This document shows, piece by piece, positions 1 through 12,415 of a DNA stretch of 64,000 nt. The stretch covers positions 155,845,293 to 155,909,292 of the forward strand of contig CM043958.1 of the NCBI GenBank assembly GCA_014529385.2. The letters run 5' to 3'. This DNA is from Adiantum capillus-veneris. Lineage: Eukaryota; Streptophyta; Polypodiopsida; Polypodiales; Pteridaceae. The position numbers and the translations under genes are program-made. Numbering within the stretch: the stretch's first letter is position 1; every line of letters begins with the position of its first letter. The notes below the pieces were generated by a model. It was given only the letters and a program-made list of their open reading frames with translations. It did not search any database and had not been told where the DNA came from.

Positions 1-165
1 TCCAAGTCATGGATAGGACAATTCTTCTTGTGGTCCCTGAGCGTTTGAGAAGTATAGGCTACGGGCCTACCTTCTTGAGTAAGGACTCCCCCTAAGGAAA
101 GTTTGTTGGCATCAATTATAGCTTCAAACTCTTTGCCAAAATCAAGAAGCTTTAGAATAGGGGCT
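1..165 (-). pseudogene. gypsy RNase H fragment
   Basis: The minus strand translates to a gypsy RT/RNase H junction: a PILKL.DF.K.FE segment, then AIIDANKLSLGGVLTQEG, then RPVAYTSQTLRD.KKN. The D of IIDAN corresponds to the first RNase H catalytic aspartate, and the GGVLTQEGRPVAY block is diagnostic of Ty3/gypsy RNase H. The copy is cut by the window edge and joined on its other side to LTR-like sequence rather than to RT, so an internal deletion separates it from the RT start near 500. Confidence 0.8.
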
Positions 166-419
166 AATATTGTGGTGTACACACAAATGGGACCAAACTG
201 AGCTTGCCTCTTGCATCCGAGAGCAGCTCCTTATATTAACAATAGAGACTACATGCCAAGAACTGAGTGTCCTTCCACACTAGATGGTCGGACACCTACA
301 CCACACCTCCCCCCTTAGGGAGAAAAAGATGAACATCTTTTTACAAGTTTGGACTGGAAGGGGAATCAAAATGAAGAGATCAACTCCAACGCCTTGTGGG
401 GGGGGGGGGGGTGATCTCT

Positions 420-951
420 TTGAAACGGGTTCACAACCAAGGATAGTCTCAATTTCATGATCAAGTTCTCTAGGTGGTGGAAGACTTGTAAGGTCCTCAA
501 TGAACACATTAGAGTATTCTATCAGCTAGCCAGGTCAAAAGTTTGAGTCTGATTTATCCACTTTGTTGAGCTTAACTGCATAGATCTATTAACCCTTTTG
601 TAGATCCTTCAAAAGTCTGCTAGCATTAACTAAGTGAGCCTTAGGTTTCCCATTCTTTCCTTGAACTCGAACCTCATTCCCAAGGTCATCTATAAAGGTA
701 AAGTTTCCTTGTGCATAGTGAATGTGAGTCTGGTTCTGTTTCAACCAATCCATTCCCAATATCCCATCATAAACTTCTAGAGGTAAAGTGTGAAAATATG
801 TGGAAGTAGAGTCGCCTAGTTCAAATTCTTCCATTTGGTTGACCTCTTCCATTTGTAGGTAAGGGAATTGTATTAGCATGAGAAGCACGAACTTTCTTTG
901 AGCAATGATTTCTATAATGTCCATACTCATGGCATTCAAAAAATTGCACAT
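420..951 (-). pseudogene. gypsy protease end and RT start
   Basis: The 951-589 reading frame carries YDGILGMDWLKQNQ, the conserved C-terminal block of plant gypsy retropepsins, followed by a short linker. Further downstream, 507-420 encodes SLPPPRELDHEIETI and CEPVSKR, the segment just before reverse transcriptase in chromovirus-like gypsy elements. The two lie in order but in separate frames with stops between. The catalytic DSG/DTG block is not clear. This is a decayed polyprotein fragment with no intact enzyme. Confidence 0.75.
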
Positions 952-988
952 TTAGAAATTCACTGGTTGTAGTTGCAACTACTATAGG

Positions 989-1640
989 TCAATTTCGGTA
1001 AGTGAAGTTGGTTGGCCTGTTGTTCCAACCATTCGGTCTAGCTCTCTTTGCCATATAGTTTTCCCTTCCTTGGGTGGTCTTTTGAATCTTTGTGGTTAAA
1101 GGTTTCTCTCTTAGCAAAGCATCTTGTAAAGATGTCGGTATAAGGGCTTCAAGACGACTATCTAATGGGTCAATAAGCCCTTGGAAAAACCGTGCTACTT
1201 GTTGTTCAAGGGACATCTTGGGAGCATATCTTCTTAGGGTAACAACCCTTGGTGATAATCCACAACTGTCAAAGATAGTTGGAGAAGAGAAAAGAATTCG
1301 ATCATTTTGATAGATTTATGACCTAGTGGAAGATAACATCCCATTATAATAATTTTGATGTCTTCCCAAAATTGAGAAGACCCTAAAACACTCAAATATC
1401 TGCAATGCTACTTCCACAAGATCTTTGCATCTCCGGTGAGACGAAACATTGCAAGCATTGCTTGATTTTTGGGTTGAGTCCCTACAGATCCAAAATAATC
1501 TTCCATTGCTTCAATCTAGACCTCGCATCACGTTCTATATTAGCCCCTTTGCCCTTGAAGTTGGGAGGTTGGGCTTGTTTAAGGAGAAGCTTTTTGTCAT
1601 GAATAGCATTGTACAAGGCAGTAGACGATACCTATGCAAT
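989..1640 (-). pseudogene. gypsy gag fragment
   Basis: The 1216-989 frame (SLEQQVARFFQGLIDPLDSR, then SLQDAL..A and NRP) is a plant gypsy gag C-terminal half. Upstream on the minus strand a broken frame (about 1610-1400) shows PPNFKGKGANIERDA and a block resembling MFRLTGDAKIWW, the start of the Retrotrans_gag domain. Several stops and frameshifts separate the parts. The zinc knuckle cannot be made out. It belongs with the protease and RT pieces immediately downstream. Confidence 0.7.
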
Positions 1641-1660
1641 AATACATTTATTGGTGGTCT

Positions 1661-4600
1661 AATTTAAGACTCATTACAATATTAAGTAATTTAACTTTGA
1701 CAATTCAAGATAAAAACTTGAGACACAATGTAATTCATTGAATTCAAGGTATCATAACTTTATTTACTCAAGATATATACAAAAGTTGTCTTTTCTGAGA
1801 AGTTAGACAAGCATCTCTTTGTTCTATCATGATATATACAAGGGTTAGCTTTTCTAAAAGCTAGTTGATTCTCAAAGCCAATTCCTGACAACATAGTGGT
1901 ACAACCGATAGGTGTTTGTAGTTAAGTTTTTACAATCCACTATTTCAATTGAGCAATAGCTCTTGTACACATGATTGAGAGGATCATAAAATACAAAGGC
2001 TCTTATTTTGGGAAAAAAATTCAAGGAAAAAAATGGGTTTAATCCTATAACTACGGATCACCTTGACCACTTGATTGAAGACCCATTCATTTAAAGTCAT
2101 CTCAATGTCATCTTCTGAGATAACAATGTAGTCATCCCTAGTAGTACCAAGGAAGTAGTAAAGCTGAATAACTTGTAGCTCTTCTCCCCGTTAAAGTTTC
2201 TTTAAATTAGAGGAAAGACATCTCAGCTTCTTTACATTGATGTAGAAGATGCCACCTTCATAGTCCCATGAAAGATCCCATCCCCTTTGGATTCTTGTTG
2301 ATGGAGGAGAGAAAGACTTCATATGAAGCTTCATCATGTTGCAACGAAAAGTAAAATTTGAAGAGTAGTAAGCCTTCAAGGTCTTGAACTTGTGATACTC
2401 AGTGTCAGCATCTTCCTGGAACATCAATGCTAGTAAGCTCTCAAACTTGAGCTTCCTTTTCTTCCAAAATTTTCAATCAATAGGTCCCCGTCTTGTCACC
2501 ATATCCACTTGGCAACTAGAGGGTACCTGACAGATCACTAGGCCCTAATCGTAATAAAAAAACATAGTCAAGATACTATCAATTCCAATGGCCATGCTCT
2601 CATCACAAGATAACTCAAGTTTGACCCATTATATAGGTTTCCTAAACCTATCTCACAAGAGAAGCATGAACTCGCACAAATATTTAAAAGTTCCTAGATC
2701 TCATCTTCCAAAAGAGAGAAACTCAAATGCCTTTTTCCCCATAGCTTTTAGAGGCACGAACATTTGAGACTTCTCGCTTCTTGGCGCGATGAGGTTTTAA
2801 TTTTTTTTCTAAACAAATAGGGAGTGAAGAGTTTCTTGACTAATCAAGACCACCCATCCATTCACATGGCAACCTGAGCCAGTCTCCACTTTCCATCTGC
2901 ACAGTCACACTTTAATCTTGTTTGTTAATTACTACCACATGATTGCTCATAACACAAAGTTATTTTATTAGAGTTTCCATCACAAGTTGATTTAAACAAC
3001 CCTTTAAATAGTTCAAATCGGCACCAAGACATGTTTCCTAAGAAAAACTCGACATGCAATATTACTTCATAATTATTCCAATACTTTAAAATCATAGAAA
3101 CTTCTTCTAGTGGATGCTCACTCCACTTGTTGTCATTGGTTGCCCATACAACCAATAAGTGCTACAACTCCTGGAGTAACCCTCGGGGTGAGTCACATTA
3201 TATGTCTATATAAATGAACTAAGATGCCTCATAGAAATGGGTCAGCATCATACATGGAAATGCACAGCTCATGTGTAGAAACACGAGCTACCTTCGTGTG
3301 ATCAAAGGGGAGTTCAAACTAAATCAATATTGGAATCAAATGAAGAAACTTTTCAAGAGTCCTTCCTAAGCGAACATTCTTTCCTAATTCAGGCAATATA
3401 TCATCAAACAATTCCTTCCTAATAATTCAAACTTAAGAAATAGCAAGTTCAAATGATGTAGTTTCTAATTGGGAGTGACCCAATATTTTTAGGTTAATTT
3501 TTTCTTTCTAATTACTCGTGATGCAATGGACATTAAATAATTGAAAAGTTTTCCTACCCTCTCATGAGTGATGGCATTGCTTTGTGAGATGATTGACACT
3601 TCTTCATTCATAGAGGCCTTCCCTTTGCCTTTTCCATAACTGGTGCTAGCCCCATGATCGTGCAAACCACCTAAATGAGTTCTCTTGGGTGTCGTTCTCA
3701 CTATTAATTACTTGATTAACTTGAGAGGTTGTAAGCTAGTGGATAAAGAAACTAATGGAAGTAAGGTGAGTGAATGCAAATGTTTTAATACCAACAATAT
3801 ATGGTCATGGCACACATTTCTCAAAATATGTGTGTGCTTAATCTTGCCATAGACTTTACACTCATATCATTTTCTCATGTTCATGGATGACCAAAGCGTA
3901 TCTTCACCAACCTTGATGCATACACAAAGTTTAGGTTATGAATTACACTATCATCTTAGATAAGTAGTTGATTATTTTTTTTAAAATTCCTCTCCTCAAA
4001 TTTCAATGGAAAATGAACCAGACACGTGTGTATACCGACACAAAGGAGTGCATATAGAGCAACACAACCTTGATTTCACAAGTAAAATTCTTGCTTTGAA
4101 TTGATGCCATCTTGCATGCATATAGAGGAATCATAGTACATAATTATTATAAGTAGAGTTTTTGTTGTTCCCAGCTGGCTTTAGATATGTCAGAATAAGA
4201 AATGATAGTAGTATTTTGGGAGTTTCTTGAGAAGAGAAGAGAAATAAGACGTAGAAGTGAATTGATGCAACAAAATAAATTACTGTATGGTGCCTAGGAG
4301 TTATTGGTATCACAAGGATTTGGAGTTGCTTCACTAATGAATCACCACAGCAACATAATTTCCTTGTCTTTAGTGTGTGTGCAATATGTGAGAGAAGGGG
4401 TATTTATATAGATTCTAGCAAGTTGGGGCCTAGCTTAAGCTAGCCCCTAGCTTCATAGGGAGTCCGCTCTTGCTATTCTCACATGTAAAGGTGTCCTAAC
4501 CTCACTTGCTTGCCAAGAAAGGTCAAAAGTATCCATTCCTTAAGCCTTCCATGCTAGCTTTGGGTGCTACAACCTCATGTAACACCATGTTTAGGGCCAG

Positions 4601-5160
4601 TCTTTCCAAAACAAATGGGTCCATAGCTATGGGTCATCCTATGGGCATTCATGGACATCCATACACATGCACATACATGCACATGCATACACATATATAT
4701 CTTAGAATTACGAATTAAATCTATTAGCTTTAGAATAAGGAGCAATTAACTAGGATGAGCTTAGCTTATCGGAATTCAATTTTGATTTTTTTATAAAAAG
4801 ACAAGCTTGAGGACAACGAGATAAAGGGTTAGATGCATATACCTGCTATATTTAGTAGTTTTTAGAACGGACATCTAGTTTTTATGAAAATTTAGGGTGG
4901 GGTAGATGTATATGAGACGATCATGTATAGATAGGTGCAAGCACCTCAAACTTACTAATTGTGAACCAAAGTGACAAAAAAGATAAAATTTCATTTTTGA
5001 AAAGCCTACATTAATACATACATCAATAGCAAAACTTGCTAAAAATAGAAACTTTCTATTTTATGACACAAATGGCCTGATAATTTTATTTTGCATGGAG
5101 ACTCCTTCTGCGAGGGTGGTGAAGACCTTACACAAACTTAACAGGCACATTCCTTAGATG
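1661..5160. other. no recognisable gene
   Basis: About 3.5 kb of AT-rich sequence with no ORF over 80 codons that looks coding. The small minus-strand ORFs at 2191-2427, 2925-3155, 3489-3701 and 4131-4334 show no motif I recognise. A TATA-like stretch (tatttatata) lies near 4410 and a CACATGCATA-rich low-complexity patch at 4660-4700. It is probably decayed retroelement sequence, since it lies between two gypsy remnants, but I cannot show this. Confidence 0.5.
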
Positions 5161-5163
5161 TAC

Positions 5164-5488
5164 AAAGAAACCTTATCTTCTTTATTGACGATAAAAGAAA
5201 CATGTCTCAAAACCTTACAAATTTGCCCTTTATACCCTTGCTAAGGGTATTAAATGTACAATGGCTAAAACTGCTTCAAAAATAAAGTAATCTATCCGAG
5301 TAACTTATATAACTCATGATACATCTTGGAAGCTCATAGCCTCGGATTTTGCATAAATAAAAGTGAACAAAGATCTAATTGTTTTCTAGCAAGAAAAATT
5401 ACAATCACTTTCTGTTACAAGGGCTCCAAAAACCTCTCGAGCATCTCCTTCTATTGAAAAAGCATCTGTTGTTGGAATCTTCTAGCAA
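5164..5488 (-). repeat. LTR in inverted orientation
   Basis: The reverse complement of this stretch matches 16501-16825 along its length. Both begin with AAGATTCCAACAA near the 5' tip, share GCTCGAG.GGTTTTTGGAGC, the GTAATAGAAAGTGATTGTAA-type block and the GGTTTTGAGACAT block, and diverge after TTTCT.TGTACAT. The plus-strand copy at 16501 directly follows a polypurine tract, which defines the LTR start. This left copy therefore points the wrong way for the E1 internal domain it adjoins. It may be a solo LTR, or the result of an inversion or of recombination between two elements. Confidence 0.75.
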
Positions 5489-5499
5489 CGCGTGTTGAC

Positions 5500-6165
5500 T
5501 ATAGTGGTGATCTATACTTTGATGGTGAGGGAACAATGTATTTACTTATGCAAAATCCCTATATTATGGACAAATAGAGAATGAAAGGTATAAAATATAA
5601 ATTTAACATAGAGCCGAAAGATGAGCCGCCTAAGTTGAACAAGTCTTTTGCCAAGCTAAGGCATTTGAATGAAGCAGAATGAATCAACATGGACAATACC
5701 CACATAGGGTTTTACAAATACAACAATGGTGAACAAGCGTACTATTACAATTGCGATGAACCCTACATAGGAGACTTGTTGGAGCACAAAAGGTTGTATT
5801 ATTTGCATACACTAAAGGGAGAGACACCCACATAATCATTCCTGACAAGTATGGGTGTAGGTACTTGACAGTAGACCGGAGAGAACTTGAGAGATATACA
5901 TATTTTGGAGGTCCAATCCATCAATATTATATCACTCCTAGTATAACAAGACCTATTGTATTATACCAGACCCAAGACAAGGAGATTGAGTTTAGAAAGA
6001 TTGAGAATTATTGATTCAATGAGCCACCAGGATTTGCCATGGTCCTTGGAGTATGATGAGGGATACTTCCCTCCCAATGAGGAAAGCGCACACAATGACG
6101 CTATAAAGGATATGGAAGAAAGAGCGCATGGAGGTACAAATGTCCACAGCGGTAGAGTCTAGTGT
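5500..6165 (+). pseudogene. gag N-terminal region (E1)
   Basis: Translation gives VDYSGDLYFDGEGTMYLL, later FYKYNNGEQAYYYNCDEPY and LLEHKRLYYLHT, and the open stretch 5956-6162. These resemble the N-terminal gag region of E4 (39161-39931), which has a similar run of short aromatic-rich blocks (YKHESEG..AYFRRKEPYL, KVLYLFSYET). No conserved catalytic function is known for this part of gag; it precedes the capsid-like Retrotrans_gag domain. Stops occur about every 100 codons. Confidence 0.55.
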
Positions 6166-6169
6166 CTTA

Positions 6170-7295
6170 GGGAGAGGGGTTTGTTACAACATCTCAAGTA
6201 GCAAAGCTACTAGTTTCAGCAAGACCTTTTCCCTTTACCTTCATGCGAGCTAATTTTTGCTAAAAAATTTGATATTGTTGTGCAGATGGAGCATTCTAGG
6301 GAAGCTTCATAATCGCAAGGGGTGGCTCCTATCAAGGAAAAATGTGAGTTGTGTTGCCGTTCATGGAATTAAAAAGCACAATTCAATTCTTCATTGCATC
6401 TTTGTGGTGTTCAGGAAAAAGGAGTGGACTATCTGCAAAGGAAGTAATTGACTTCGCAGACAAGCTTGGAAACAGAAATACTGCATGTCTCAAACCTGCC
6501 ATTAGTTACATACTCATCAATCAGTAAGTGACCTTCATGAATGGAAGTTGTCGTGTGAATTAGGATCTTGGTTGATCTGTTTGAGGATTTTTTCAGATAG
6601 TGATAGCCGCCATACTCAAATTTTGCATTTCAACTCGAACAAGACAGAGGATGACTTGAAGAATGATATTGTGGAAAAATGCCTTCATCCGTTATGTGAT
6701 GGCATGGCCATTGATTCTACATTGAATGCTTCTATTCTATTTTTGCCATCCAATACTCCTGTGTATGGGCTTCTTGATTTTGATGTGCCAGATTGGAACA
6801 AAATGAAAGTATGCAAGTTTGGACAACTCGCTTGACTCATGCTTGCAACAACCAATGATAAAGGCATGTTTGTAGTGGTTTGGTAGTTAGATAATTATGG
6901 CATGGTTTGTGATTTTGTTGCTAATGTTGAATGGAATGAAGGTCACCTTAACATGGTTCTTTATAAGACATTAATCTTCAAGAAAGAAAGTGGGAATGTG
7001 CGCACATTATTGGTGTCCACAATGAGGAAAGAGCACACTAGGACAATTGATGCCATTAACATACCAGAGGATGACGCCTGGTTTGATTTCCTTGGGGAGG
7101 ATGATTGGACAAAAACGGAGGATGGGACACCTATGCAAGGTACACTTTCACACTTTCTATGTAAATGTAATGTTTTTCTCCTTGCTTTGAATTTTGTTTG
7201 TTGTGGAAGAGGTATGGAACGTAGGCATTGGTTTTGTTGGCAATTGCTTGCACAGTATACAAACAAGAATGATGTTGTTATCTAGTACAATTTTT
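6170..7295 (+). pseudogene. multi-exon gene-like insert within gag
   Basis: This 1.1-kb piece interrupts the E1 gag between blocks that are contiguous in E4. It does not look like retroelement sequence. It shows gene-like punctuation: an acceptor near 6284 (ttgttgtgcag), a frame SGLSAKEVIDFADKLGNRN near 6425-6520 ending at a consensus donor CA|GTAAGTG (6522), an acceptor near 6597 (ttttcag), an open frame to about 6810 ending in AAAG|TATGC, and a third open frame 6902-7135 with an acidic end (INIPEDDAWFDFLGEDDW) before AAG|GTACAC. Predicted phases do not all agree. I do not recognise the protein. It may be a captured host-gene fragment or part of another transposon. Confidence 0.4.
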
Positions 7296-7296
7296 A

Positions 7297-9320
7297 GTGC
7301 TTAGATTGATGGGATCCTTGGGTTCTAGGGTTCTAATGACTACCAAAAGGGGCAATGAATCTCTTAGCACAATATCCACAATGAGAGATCCAGTTACCTC
7401 AATAGAATCAAGAGATGTGCACCCTAAGGAGAGAATCAAAGAGAGAACTCTAACTAGAGTTCTTAGTGGGGGTTATGAGGCTAGAGATGTCCTAGCAAGA
7501 GAGCTAGGAATAGTAAGAATGATTGCAGAAACATGAGAAATGTGACCATCATAGGTAGCTAAATGTGTTTCTAAAAATTATAATGGATCAAGAGATCCAT
7601 ATGCTCACAGCTCACTCTTTAAGCAAGTTTTAAGAGCAGTTGTAAATCCACACATAGTACAAAGGATTTGGGTTGACATTGGAAGGAAAAACTTTAATGT
7701 TTTTCCAACCTTTGAATGAAGGTAATTTTCCAAACATAGAGCAAGTTTTGTGTGAATTCACTAAAAATTTCTCTAAAAGGAAAATCAAGCATAACACCAT
7801 GTCCCAAATCTATGGTTTCAAGCAGGAAGAGAATAAGAAAGTGAAGGAAGCTTTGCTTTGCTTCAAAAAGTATATAGAGAGATGCCCTATGAGAGGGCTA
7901 CCACAAGATGAGAGGCTATCTGTTATCTTTATAGAGGGCTTTGAGACTCTTAAAAATGACCTACATTTGAAAACATGCACAACGTTTGAGCAAGTCACTA
8001 GAGAATCTTTATAACTGTTTGACATTTGTAAGGCCTATGGAGAGGTGATGGAAGATACATAGAATGTGACTAGTAGAACCTCTTCTATGACGAGTGAATC
8101 CACAACAAAGCAAAATGTACAAATTCCTACCATGCCAAACATTGATCAATTGGATGAAGAAGTGGTAAGGAGGATGAACCAAAACTATAGACATGACCTA
8201 AATGTGTGACAACAACCAATGAGGAGATGTGACATTTGTGGACGGGATCATCCCACCCCATGGTGTAACACTTAGCCAAGACCAGTAGCAATAAATGCAC
8301 AACACATTATGAAGTGGTGTGCTATTGAGTAGTAATGGACCAACCACAAAAAAAGTGAGTGTTTTTATAACAATAATTATGTGAGAGAAAGGCCATATGG
8401 ACCTCCGAGGGTGAAACCATTTCCACCACCACTGAGATAACAAATAGGACCAAACAATGCAGTCCAAGTGGGGGACAAACCTCAACTAGCATTTGGTCAA
8501 TAACCTCCTTTACCTCAAGGATCAAGTGATTTTAAGGTATATTTAGCATGTAAAAACACTTGCGAGTCAAAGAATTCTACCACCAACTTCGTACTATAGA
8601 GAATCAATTGAATCATATGAGAAAGAAAACAAGAGTAACATGCATATCGATGATGGTCATGATTCTTGGATTGGTACAAATGATGCTACACAATCATCAT
8701 ATGTTACACAACCAACAAAAAGTCGTTAAATGATGGACGAGAACAAACTCATGTTCATAGAAAACTAGAATTGTAAACCTGGTTATCCTTCAAGGTTAGG
8801 ACAGCCAATGGGGGCTCCGCCAGCAACCCCACATGTAGGTCAGTGTTATGAATATTGAGGTGATCATTGGGCAAGGAGTTGTCTACACAAGGGTGGATGT
8901 GTAAAGATTTTTGGGTATTGTGATGAATGTGCAATCATTCATGTTCTTCAAGAGTGTCCCAAAAATATTGATAACCAAGGAAAAGCAATGATGAATATTA
9001 TTGCAATTTTTCCATGCTTGAGTGGAACTGAAACAAAGCCTAAAATTATAATAAATGCACTGACTAGAGTTCAAGCTCAAGAAGCTACCAAAAGTAAACC
9101 TGTCAAGGAGAAACTTAAACGGCCTGTTCAAACAAAAATTGAGGGCATATTAGTAAGGACTCAAAGTAAATTGTGGAAATTTAAAGGAGACAAAATGAAA
9201 GCAAAAAGGATGAAAAAGAGAACCGCCTTAAAAAACAAGCTGCCAACAAACCAAAGAGCAGCCAAAACAAGAAAGGGAAAACAAGAGGAGCGGCGTCATC
9301 CAAGACATCATCGAGAGGTT
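7297..9320 (+). pseudogene. gag core and zinc knuckles (E1)
   Basis: Decayed capsid-type gag. Frames 7297-7536 and about 7590-7670 carry NGSRDPYAHSSLFKQVLRA. Frame 7673-8014 carries the Retrotrans_gag core (MTLEGKTLMFFQPL, IKHNTMSQIYGFKQEE, CFKKYIERCPMRGLPQDERL). Near 8320-8400 the WCAIE..WTNHKKSECFY and YVRERPYGPP blocks match E4. Zinc-knuckle traces CYEY.GDHWARSC and YCDECAIIHVLQECPK fall at about 8845-8960. Frameshifts and stops separate each block, so no intact Gag can be made. Confidence 0.8.
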
Positions 9321-9326
9321 TAGTCT

Positions 9327-11470
9327 TGGTGAGCAAATTTTGGCTCTATTGCAAGCTTATGAGGCTAGACAAAAAACCAATCAAACACTAGAACAAATAT
9401 AGTTGACATATCCACATCCAAAGAATGAGAAACAAAGACTTGAAATGTGCAAAAGGCTCATAGAGATAGCTCAAGCTTTAATGGAACCAAGGAAACAAAA
9501 CATCCCTATACAAAAAGTGTTAATCCACAATGGGAATGATGAAATTGAGCATCATGAAAATGAAATGAATGATCAAATGAAACCAAAAATAGAGACACCA
9601 TTGAGAAATAGGGTAGTTGCAAATGCCATAGATGACTCAAGGTCATAAATTATGATGCCAATTTTTGAAGTGGAAGAGCCATGACCACAAGACTTATGGG
9701 AAACAATAAGAAGGATGGTAGTGTGATTTTTAAGTCTACACCTATCTCTTAAATCAACATGGACCATGTGTTTTACCTAGGAGATATACAATTTCTATAT
9801 GGTGATGGAGGGACAAAAGCATCTATGAAGAGTAAACTTGAAGCATTGAAAACTTTGTTGTTGTTTATAAGAGAGCATGAAACTAAATTAAATGCTAGGC
9901 TAGTTCCCTCACAATGGAAGTCAATTCCAAAGATGATGGATACCAAAAGCCTAATGAACTAATGTATACTCCTATAAAATGCATGATAACTCTCTCCAAG
10001 TAGATACAGATTAAAGCACATCTATATGGGGAGATGTGGACACAAACTTCGAGAAGATGGGAGTGAAAATTCCTCTTCAAGACATCCTCTTAGATAATCC
10101 AATAGGTAAAATGATACAAGACAAAACCAATACCTGCAAACAAGGTGGGTGGCTATTGTGAACGAGAATAAGGGAATACCACCTTGCCAGTGGAACATAA
10201 AGGGATAATAATGATTGCTATACTTGATAGCCGGGTGGGAGTGGCCATTTCCATCAAAGAGATATATGGGAGAAATGGGGAAGATCAGCTCTCATGAAAA
10301 CAAGAATGAACATATAACTTGTTGATGGTTATATTGAGTGACATGTAGGTATGTTGGACTAGATGCTAGTGATCTCTTGTGGGATAAAGTATGAGCATAC
10401 CTTTGCCATAGTGGATTTTGGCAAGAGCAATAACTCTGATTTCATTTTAGGGAGACTATTTATATGTCAACTCAAAATGGTACAAGATTGGGGCTACAAC
10501 CACATCTACTAGAGGCACAAAGAGATTATGACAAGGATCAATGTAAAAAACCATAGCTATAGAGATGTTAGTCAAACTTCTATGGAAAAATTTTACTTAG
10601 CAATAGTTAATGAGAAAGAGATACCTGCATGGATTCATACTAAAGCACATCTATGGATGTGTGGAGATTTTGAGTGTGAAAACTTGGCGAGAGAAGATTG
10701 TATCCTAGAGAGACTAGTAGAGGATACGGATAATGTCTCAAAACCTTTTGGTTGGAACCAGATACTGGCTACGTTAGATGTATGTGTAAACGAGGTAACC
10801 CCAACAAGATTTTGTGACAAAGAGGGCTATGCTATAGCACCTTTCTAGATGGTGAGTGTTATCATGAAATTAGGGTCAGAGACTAGGGACCTAAATACAT
10901 AGGAAACTATTGAGTATAAATGCATAGTTTAGGAGATTTTTCTTAGGGATTTGAGAAACACAAACAAGGAAGAGTTAGAGGATTCACAAGATGAAGAACT
11001 TCCAAAGATGGATTTAGGTGATGAGCTAACAAATAAAACCAAAAGAAAAAGAGGCAATCTTCTCTGACTTTCCTAACCAAAAATCCAAAAGACAAGAGAG
11101 GTATCAAGCAAACACATGAGGAAATAAAACAAACAAGAGGAAGATCTATGTCCCTTAGGAGGAATAAAACACAATATTTGATGCCCGTAGGAGCAATAGA
11201 TTGTGTCAAGGACAAGATCATAAGGAGATTTACAAGACCTGCTTCAATTAAGATAAAAATTCCAAAGAATCAAAGTAAAACAAAAACCAAAGGTACAATT
11301 GATATGTCATCTAGGATGACAAAAATAAAAATTCCAAAGAATCAAAGTAAAACAAAAACCAAAGGTACAATTGATATGTCATCTAGGATGACAAAAACAT
11401 AGCATAAGTGGGAATATAAAAAATTTAAGCAAACCTTGAAAGAGGTTTGGACCACCAAAATGGAGAGTGA
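9327..11470 (+). pseudogene. protease remnant and pol linker (E1)
   Basis: After gag come the spacer blocks LLQAYEARQKTNQTLEQ and EKQRLEMCKRLIEIAQALME (9340-9490), matching E4 residues ARLKKNQTQEQ and EKQRLEMCRKMIETTQSLME. The protease motif near 10215 reads AILDSRVGVAI, so the catalytic DSG has become DSR. The 10528-10848 frame covers the block after protease (VKNHSYRDVSQT, IWMCG-like LWMCGDFECENL, WNQILATLDVCVNE, RFCDKEGYAI). The linker continues to 11470 (WEYKKFKQTLKEVWTT). The expected reverse transcriptase does not follow. Confidence 0.75.
11253..11396 (+). repeat. 72-bp in-frame tandem duplication
   Basis: Two adjacent, virtually identical 72-bp copies (11253-11324 and 11325-11396). 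Each encodes 24 residues beginning IKIPKNQSKTKTKGTIDMSS and ending RMTK, so the duplication keeps the linker frame. It lies in the lysine-rich linker between protease and where RT should be. Near-identity in an otherwise decayed element points to a recent slippage or unequal-exchange event. Confidence 0.9.
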
Positions 11471-11582
11471 ATAGGGATCAAACACTGATCAATTTGACAT
11501 ACCCTCTACCACAAGAGATACATGATACAAGATCTAAAGATAGTAGGCATATAGCCCCTCCAACATAGCATACACATACTCA

Positions 11583-12330
11583 ATGTCCATGGACTATCTA
11601 ACCAAATGGGTAGAAACAAAGGCAACACAAAAGAATGATGCAATGATGACATCACAATTCATATACAAGAATATATTTGCCAAATGTGGGTTACCAATTG
11701 AGATAATTAGTTATAGAGGGACTCATTCCATAAATGAAGTGATAGTATTTTTGTTAGATGAAATCATGGTAGCTCATTGTTTCAAATCAACACCCTATCA
11801 CCCTCAAGCTAATGGACAAGCCGAGAGCACAAATAAAACCTTATGCACAATGCTAACAAAGATAGTAAGTGAATCAAGAACAGATTGGGACTAGAAGCTA
11901 CATTCAACTTTATGGGCATATAGAGTAGTGTATATTCAATTCGGACAACACCTTTTAACAGAAAGTTTGGTATTAATACCATATTGCCCACAGATTTCTT
12001 GATTCCCACACTTAGAGTAGGCAAAGAATTTGAGTGGAAAAGTCATGAGCTATCGGAGAGGCTAGATATTCTTAAGAATCTAGAAGAGACACGCTTACGA
12101 GCTATTGCGGGCATCTGTGCTAAAAAAATACGCATGAAGGAATTTTATGATCAACATGTGATTAATAAGGAATTCAAAATGGGCGACTATGTGCTAGTGT
12201 ACACCTTGAAACAATACTCCAATAAGTTGAAGTGAGGTAATGGCTCATTTGTTATCCATGCTATATAATCTAGTGGAGCCATAAAGCTTGCTACATTAGA
12301 GGAGAAGAGATACCCAATTGGATCAAGGGA
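11583..12330 (+). pseudogene. gypsy integrase (E1)
   Basis: Integrase catalytic core in two frames. MDYLTKWVE gives the first catalytic D. NIFAKCGLPIEIISYRGTHS is the second-D block, where the expected DRGTHF/DNGTHF has become YRGTHS, so that residue is lost. STPYHPQANGQAESTNKTL retains the E. After a stop and frameshift, 11984-12235 encodes the C-terminal portion (RVGKEFEWKSHELSERLDIL, FYDQHVINKEFKMGDYVLVY). No chromodomain is visible. Enzymatically dead. It lies directly against the pol linker because RT and RNase H are deleted. Confidence 0.85.
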
Positions 12331-12415
12331 TGTAGGTTAAAGAAATTTCAATATCCACTAGCCACTAAAATGTTGGAGAAGATCCACAGAGCTACTAAAA
12401 GGACAAGCAAAGCCC

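Larger units (their letters stand above)
1..1660 (-). mobile_element. Ty3/gypsy remnant E0
   Basis: Degenerate minus-strand LTR retrotransposon running off the left window edge. Read 5' to 3' on the minus strand it holds gag (about 1640-989), a retropepsin end (951-589), the start of reverse transcriptase (about 507-420) and, after a break at 166-420 that contains unrelated LTR-like sequence and a poly-G run near 400, an RNase H segment (165-1). Stops and frameshifts interrupt every domain. The order gag-PR-RT-RNase H is that of Ty3/gypsy. No LTR or primer site is visible at its 5' side. Confidence 0.8.
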
